9,651 nt of DNA. It comes from DATBMY01 sp036554605 (GTDB lineage: Bacteria; Acidobacteriota; Blastocatellia; UBA7656). How positions within the stretch are numbered: the first letter of the stretch is position 1; the number at the start of each line of letters is the position of its first letter. A program made the position numbers and the translations under genes. The notes under the pieces were generated by a model, which saw only the letters and a program-made list of their open reading frames with translations, was not told the DNA's origin and searched no databases. Below are positions 8,124 to 9,651 of this stretch, piece by piece. The stretch is from NCBI GenBank assembly GCA_036554605.1, contig DATBMY010000035.1, positions 1 through 9,651 on the forward strand, written 5' to 3'.

Positions 8124-9244
8124 TCTCTGCCATCTCTACCTGCGACGTTGAGCTGCGCACCATTAATCTATTCGTTCTTAATAAGCTCTACCTGCTGGAT
8201 GAAGCTCCAGCCCCGAGCGTGACGGCAATTGCCGAGCGTCTTATTGGGCTTCATGCCAAAAGGCCACAGACACCTTACCTTTCCGTCTATGCTCGCAACC
8301 CCGATTTCGCCCCCTCAGCTTTGAATACGGCCCTTTATACAGACCGGAGCCTTTTGCGCGCGCACTGCATGAGGGGCACTGTCCATGCGTTGCCTTCATC
8401 GCAGTACAGAACCGTGCGGACGGCCACCGCCGGTCAGCTTGACGGGATGTATCGTCGAGCATTCGACGATCTCGCCAGTAAACAGGCCATAGAGAAATCA
8501 GTGCTGAAGGCCATAAGGCAAAGAGGCCCGCTGTCGCATGCAGAGATCGCTGAGGCGTTGGACGTTCAGGCGGAAGAGAGGGAGCTCTACCTGGTCATCA
8601 ACGAGCTTTGTACTCGCGAAATCCTCGTCAAAGCGACGGTGAACGGGTCCTGGCGCACGAGTGTTTACAATTATGAGTTGCTTGACCGATGGCAGCCTGC
8701 GATTCCGGCCGGTGAAACTGACCAACTCAAAGCGCAGTCTCGATTGCTCGAATGGTACCTGGCTTCCTACGGGCCATCCACGCTTGCGGACATAGCTTGG
8801 TGGGCCGGGATGAGCCAGACACAGGTTAAGCGGGCCATCGAAGCCATTGAGCGCCCGATTACCTGCGTTCGCTTCGCAGCACTCGATGCAGACGCATTAA
8901 TCTTTGGGGACGATTTTGCCAAGCTCCAGAATTGTAAGTCTCCGGAAAGGGCTCAGGTAAAACTCCTGCCCGGCTTTGACCCCTACGTTATGGCCTACGC
9001 CGACCGGGGCCGTTTTATCAGCTCAGAATACTACGGCAAAGTCTTTAGGAAGGTCTCCGGGATCATAGAGCCGGTCATCGTCGTCGACGGTTGGGTTGTC
9101 GGAACCTGGAAGTATTCGCTCATCCGGGGCGAACTCTCCTATGAGCTGTTTGAACCAATGAAGGATGCCGAAGTTAATAAAGCGTTGAATGAGGCCACTA
9201 AGAGGATGGCCAATTTTCTTCTTCGCGCGGACGCCGAGGGTTAA
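8108..9244 (+). CDS. Winged-helix (HTH_42) protein of the AlkZ/YcaQ DNA glycosylase-like family
   Basis: A 378-residue protein. Family signatures, in order: LNKLYLLDEAP then IAERLIGLHAKRPQTPYLSVYAR (residues 42-63), LLRAHCMRGTVHALPSSQYR (82-101), a winged-helix stretch about 127-180, WYLASYGPSTLADIAWWAG (216-234), LLPGFDPYVMAYADRGRF (286-303) and VIVVDGWVVGTWKY (323-336). AlkZ relatives remove alkylated bases or unhook interstrand crosslinks, and some guard producers of DNA-alkylating compounds. In AlkZ and YcaQ the catalytic motif is Gln-x-Gln or Gln-x-Asp after 'GL'; here it reads His49-Ala-Lys51, so glycosylase activity is doubtful. I chose ATG at 8108; an upstream in-frame TTG at 8045 would add 21 residues of unrelated composition and run deep into the methyltransferase gene. 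The 16-nt overlap with that gene suggests translational coupling. Confidence 0.8.
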   Translation: MSKTVISAISTCDVELRTINLFVLNKLYLLDEAPAPSVTAIAERLIGLHAKRPQTPYLSVYARNPDFAPSALNTALYTDRSLLRAHCMRGTVHALPSSQYRTVRTATAGQLDGMYRRAFDDLASKQAIEKSVLKAIRQRGPLSHAEIAEALDVQAEERELYLVINELCTREILVKATVNGSWRTSVYNYELLDRWQPAIPAGETDQLKAQSRLLEWYLASYGPSTLADIAWWAGMSQTQVKRAIEAIERPITCVRFAALDADALIFGDDFAKLQNCKSPERAQVKLLPGFDPYVMAYADRGRFISSEYYGKVFRKVSGIIEPVIVVDGWVVGTWKYSLIRGELSYELFEPMKDAEVNKALNEATKRMANFLLRADAEG

Positions 9245-9260
9245 CCGCAGCCCTCATGAT

Positions 9261-9266
9261 AGGAGG
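9261..9266 (+). promoter_or_regulatory. Shine-Dalgarno of the NHL/YVTN-type protein gene
   Basis: A perfect AGGAGG 6 nt before the ATG at 9273. It identifies a gene that is otherwise easy to miss because it is cut off by the window edge. Confidence 0.8.
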
Positions 9267-9272
9267 CAAGAA

Positions 9273-9651
9273 ATGGGGATAAAAAGAAGCCACTCTGACA
9301 CTCTACTGCGACCGGCCCTGGTTGTTATCTTCGCCGCGCTTGCAATAATCTGCGCCTCATCCGGAGCGGGAAGGAATATTTCGGCGTATGAGGGCCGGCC
9401 CGATTCATCGGAAATCGGCGTGCCGGAGGCTGAGATATTTAACGCGACGTGTCTGATGACTGATGGCATGGAGCAAGCGCCACGTTCCGCGGACGGGGCA
9501 ACGCGCGGTCCCGGTAATGAACTTAATGACGTACAACCTGTTCGAGCCATCGTTGACCCATACCCCTCTTTCAACGGTATTGCAATCGATCCGGCTAACG
9601 ACCTGGTCGTCATGAGCGACACAAACAAGAAGAGTCTGATGGTATATAACA
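9273..9651 (+). CDS. Secreted NHL/YVTN-type beta-propeller protein (5' part only)
   Basis: An open reading frame without a stop to the end of the window, 126 codons. The N-terminus is a signal peptide or anchor: basic residues MGIKRSH, then a hydrophobic core RPALVVIFAALAIICASSG at 13-31. The residue before Cys27 is Ile, so it does not make a standard lipobox. Residues 35-88 are polar and look like a linker. From residue 90 the repeat domain begins with VRAIVDPYPSFNGIAIDPAND, then LVVMSDTNKKSLMVYN, a blade pattern of NHL/YVTN-like propellers ('GIA.D..ND.V..SD....S..VY'). Similar openings are, to my knowledge, frequent in acidobacterial proteins. Function unknown; probably a periplasmic or surface binding protein. 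It starts 28 nt after the AlkZ-like gene. Confidence 0.72.
   Translation, partial: MGIKRSHSDTLLRPALVVIFAALAIICASSGAGRNISAYEGRPDSSEIGVPEAEIFNATCLMTDGMEQAPRSADGATRGPGNELNDVQPVRAIVDPYPSFNGIAIDPANDLVVMSDTNKKSLMVYN

Noticed and set aside
9254..9628. 124-residue minus-strand open frame at the right end
   Set aside because: It lies opposite a plus-strand gene with a perfect AGGAGG site, a signal peptide and recognisable propeller blade sequence. The minus frame shows no motif.

Overview
All recognisable genes in this window lie on the + strand. They are tightly packed, with overlapping or nearly touching starts and stops, in GC-rich DNA, and the mix points to a free-living Gram-negative-type bacterium: ABC exporter, lipoprotein with a beta-propeller, periplasmic multihaem cytochrome and a secreted NHL-type propeller. 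The start of the last gene (DPYPSFNGIAIDP, then VVMSDTNKKSLMVYN) resembles propeller proteins I associate with Acidobacteria, so an acidobacterial source is my best guess. That is inference only.

Layout. 1-954: the 3' end of a MacB/FtsX-type ABC permease, overlapped by its LolD/MacB-type ATPase. 955-1073: a gap with a plausible sigma70-type promoter. 1074-2969: a lipoprotein with seven FG-GAP-type calcium-loop repeats. 3000-5467: an isoprenylcysteine methyltransferase (ICMT)-like membrane methyltransferase with a TTG start, overlapping by 4 nt a membrane cytochrome that joins a putative dihaem b four-helix unit to a five-haem c domain. 5491-6252: a TenA/PqqC/CADD-like protein of the haem-oxygenase-like fold with probable diiron ligands. 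6253-6436: a 184-nt gap with a second candidate promoter. 6437-8123: a UbiA-family prenyltransferase and a class I SAM methyltransferase, 1 nt apart. 8108-9244: an AlkZ/YcaQ-like winged-helix (HTH_42) protein overlapping the methyltransferase. 9273-9651: the 5' end of a secreted NHL/YVTN-type propeller gene that runs off the window.

How they may fit together (inference). The middle block combines a prenyltransferase, two methyltransferases, a putative diiron oxygenase and a membrane electron-transfer protein. These are the parts needed to make or modify a prenylated redox or signalling compound and pass its electrons to the periplasm. The alternative is an accessory biosynthetic cluster with an exporter and a DNA-repair-like protein as self-protection. 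Neither reading is proved by the sequence. The most distinctive single gene is the b-type/c-type cytochrome fusion at 3716-5467.
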